The notes under the pieces: model-generated
The model's database searches: none
Seen by the model: the letters and a program-made list of their open reading frames with translations, nothing else
Told to the model about the DNA's origin: nothing
In this document: positions 62,440 through 64,000 of the stretch, piece after piece
Layout of the letters: every line of letters starts with the position of its first letter
Position numbering within the stretch: the stretch's first letter is position 1
Translations under genes and position numbers: made by a program
Assembly (NCBI RefSeq): GCF_003573695.1
Contig: NC_039359.1
Coordinates: forward strand, 72,673,292-72,737,291
DNA length: 64,000 nucleotides
Direction of reading: 5' to 3'
Source: Papaver somniferum
Lineage: Eukaryota; Streptophyta; Magnoliopsida; Ranunculales; Papaveraceae

Positions 62440-64000
62440 ATGAATATTCAACAGAAAAGAGGGAAACAAAAGGGGGGGTGTTCTACTTCTTCTGCTGATG
62501 TTGTTGTTAGTGAGAAAGTTGTAGTTGCAGTTAAAGAATCTAAAGAAATACCAAGAACTGCACTTGTTTGGGCTTTAACTCATGTTGTTCAACCTGGGGA
62601 TTGTATTACTCTTTTGGTTGTTGTTCCTGCTCATACTTCAGGTATCCATTCCATTCCTACATTCTCTCTTTCTTTGTTTTGTTTGCTTCGAATGCAGTAT
62701 CTTAGGGTTTCATTTTATCCTCTATTTGCTCATCATTTTCTAACTTATAGAATGAATCACTTGTTTTTGTAAGGAATTTCTGTGTGGGTGTTGTTTTGAT
62801 TGTAGTTATTTTAGCTAAATTGGTGAGGATTCTTTGACATTTCTAGTTAAGAAAATGAGCTTTCTTAGATGTTTCTCAAGTGTCATGTTGATAAGTTCTT
62901 AAGATCAGTTTCAAATTTCAATAACCAGCCCAAACTGCAGTGTGTATGTAGTACAGACAAATTACTTTTTGTTGTTGCCTTAGGTACAAGGTATTCATGT
63001 GTTGTTATGGATAATTTTGTGACTATTGGACCAGATTTTGATTTTGCTGCAGAAATTCATGCATGTGAAGTAGGCCTAATCTAGGATGGCTGTTTATTTC
63101 GAGGTTCCTTGTGTTTTCATTATCAGGTCCTTCAACTTCTAATTTAATGGATGGACTTGGTTTGGTTAGTGGAAGTTCTTGTTTAACTTTCCAATGTGCT
63201 TTGGTGGCTAATTGATGGTGACTAATGATGGATTCATGTTTTCATGTTTAGGTAGAAAATGGGGCTTTCCAAGATTCACTGGTGACTGTGCCAGTGGGCA
63301 TCGAAGGTCTTCTGCAGGGACCAGTATAGAGCACAAGTGTGATATTTCAGATACATGCTCCCAGATGATGCTTCAGCTGCATGATGTGTATGATCCAAAC
63401 AAGGTTGGCATTATGACGTTGTTGTTTATCTGTATTATGCATCATGCTTGGTGTTCGCCTGGTTCCTGCTTCATTAACTCAATATTATCATTGCATTGAC
63501 TCTTTGTCATAGATAAATGTCAAGATAAAGATTGTTTCTGGATCACCTTGTGGAGCGGTTGCTGCAGAAGCTAAGAGAACTCAAGCTAACTGGGTCGTAC
63601 TGGATAGGTAACAATGATTTGCCTTGACCTAGCTTTTTGGCTGTAACATAAGCGTTTGGAGTGTATCATAACGGCACATGAGCTTTTAGCTGCAAAATCG
63701 TTTTTGTTGTTTTGGTGATGCGTTCCTCGTTATATTTTTTTCTCTGGTCATTCACAAATTATCTGTAATTCGCACTTTCGCTTGATCCTGTTACATTTTT
63801 TCTTACTCTATTAGCTTTTTATGTACAGACAGCTTAAACCTGAGGAGAAACGTTGCATGGAAGAGCTGCAATGTAATATTGTGGCTATGAAACGTTCCCA
63901 TCCAAAAGTACTTCGCTTAAATTTGGTTGGATCGCCTAAGAAGAACCTTGAAGGAGCTGGCTTAGTTCCTTCTGAGCTAGTGGATTCACCTGAAGGACAT
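62440..64000 (+). CDS. USP-domain / inactive receptor-like protein kinase, N-terminal exons (runs off the window)
   Basis: Four exons are visible: 62440-62641, 63252-63403, 63513-63607 and 63829 to beyond 64000. All introns are GT-AG with phases that keep one frame. ATG 62440 is preceded by an in-frame extension without ATG. The product starts with a short basic tail, then a universal-stress-protein-like (adenine nucleotide alpha-hydrolase) domain: KVVVAVKESKEIPRTALVWALTH, then VQPGDCITLLVVV, WGFPRFTGDCASGH, DTCSQMMLQLHDVYDPN, VKIKIVSGSPCGAVAAEA and ANWVVLDR. This agrees with the N-terminus of the plant family that includes Arabidopsis At3g13690, in which a C-terminal kinase domain, annotated as inactive, follows. 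That part lies beyond the window. It is probably a membrane-independent signalling protein. It is the only intact host gene here. Confidence 0.88.

Overview
The window is a piece of flowering-plant (eudicot-type) nuclear genome, AT-rich and dominated by nested LTR retrotransposons. The evidence is plant Ty3/gypsy lineages (Athila-like, Tat-like with a second RNase H, chromoviruses), Ty1/copia relics, Tourist- and hAT-type MITEs, and the start of one spliced host gene at the right edge whose protein matches a plant family of USP-domain/receptor-like kinases. Nothing prokaryotic is present. A Ranunculales plant such as a poppy is possible, but the sequence alone does not prove a species.

Layout: 1-1505 is intergenic with a tandem duplication. 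1506-13252 is a nearly complete Athila-like element with a frame-broken pol. 13411-31660 is an old chromovirus on the minus strand, split by three later insertions: a 3.4 kb solo LTR (15187-18557), a 2.5 kb solo LTR (18778-21246), and a young Athila-like element (23495-30980). That young element carries no gag-pol, only one ORF of unknown function. 32015-35261 is a non-autonomous minus-strand LTR element that itself holds a 142 bp hAT-type MITE. 38820-45345 is a decayed copia element interrupted by a plus-strand chromovirus (39968-45189). 46842-56079 is a Tat-like element with no detectable gag, a dead reverse transcriptase, an archaeal-type RNase H, and a five-exon gene on its opposite strand. 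57482-58045 is a Tourist-type MITE. 60064-60445 is a leucine-rich-repeat relic. 62440-64000 holds exons 1-4 of the host gene.

Insertion order follows from nesting, target-site duplications (TSDs) and LTR divergence counted by eye. The minus chromovirus is oldest. Tat and the plus chromovirus have LTRs roughly 3.5-4 percent apart. The ORF-only Athila-like element is youngest, with about ten differences in 1.6 kb, so an element without its own polymerase moved recently, presumably with enzymes supplied by a relative.

The most interesting signals are: (1) a small structural module, a hairpin with an AGGA or GGGA core followed by a TTTGGGGGTA purine tract, present twice in each Athila-like element, once at the true polypurine tract and once about 1.2 kb upstream; (2) the spliced antisense coiled-coil gene in the Tat-like element, with a run of strong hairpins between it and the sense pol end; (3) the recently mobile element whose only ORF ends in a predicted membrane segment.
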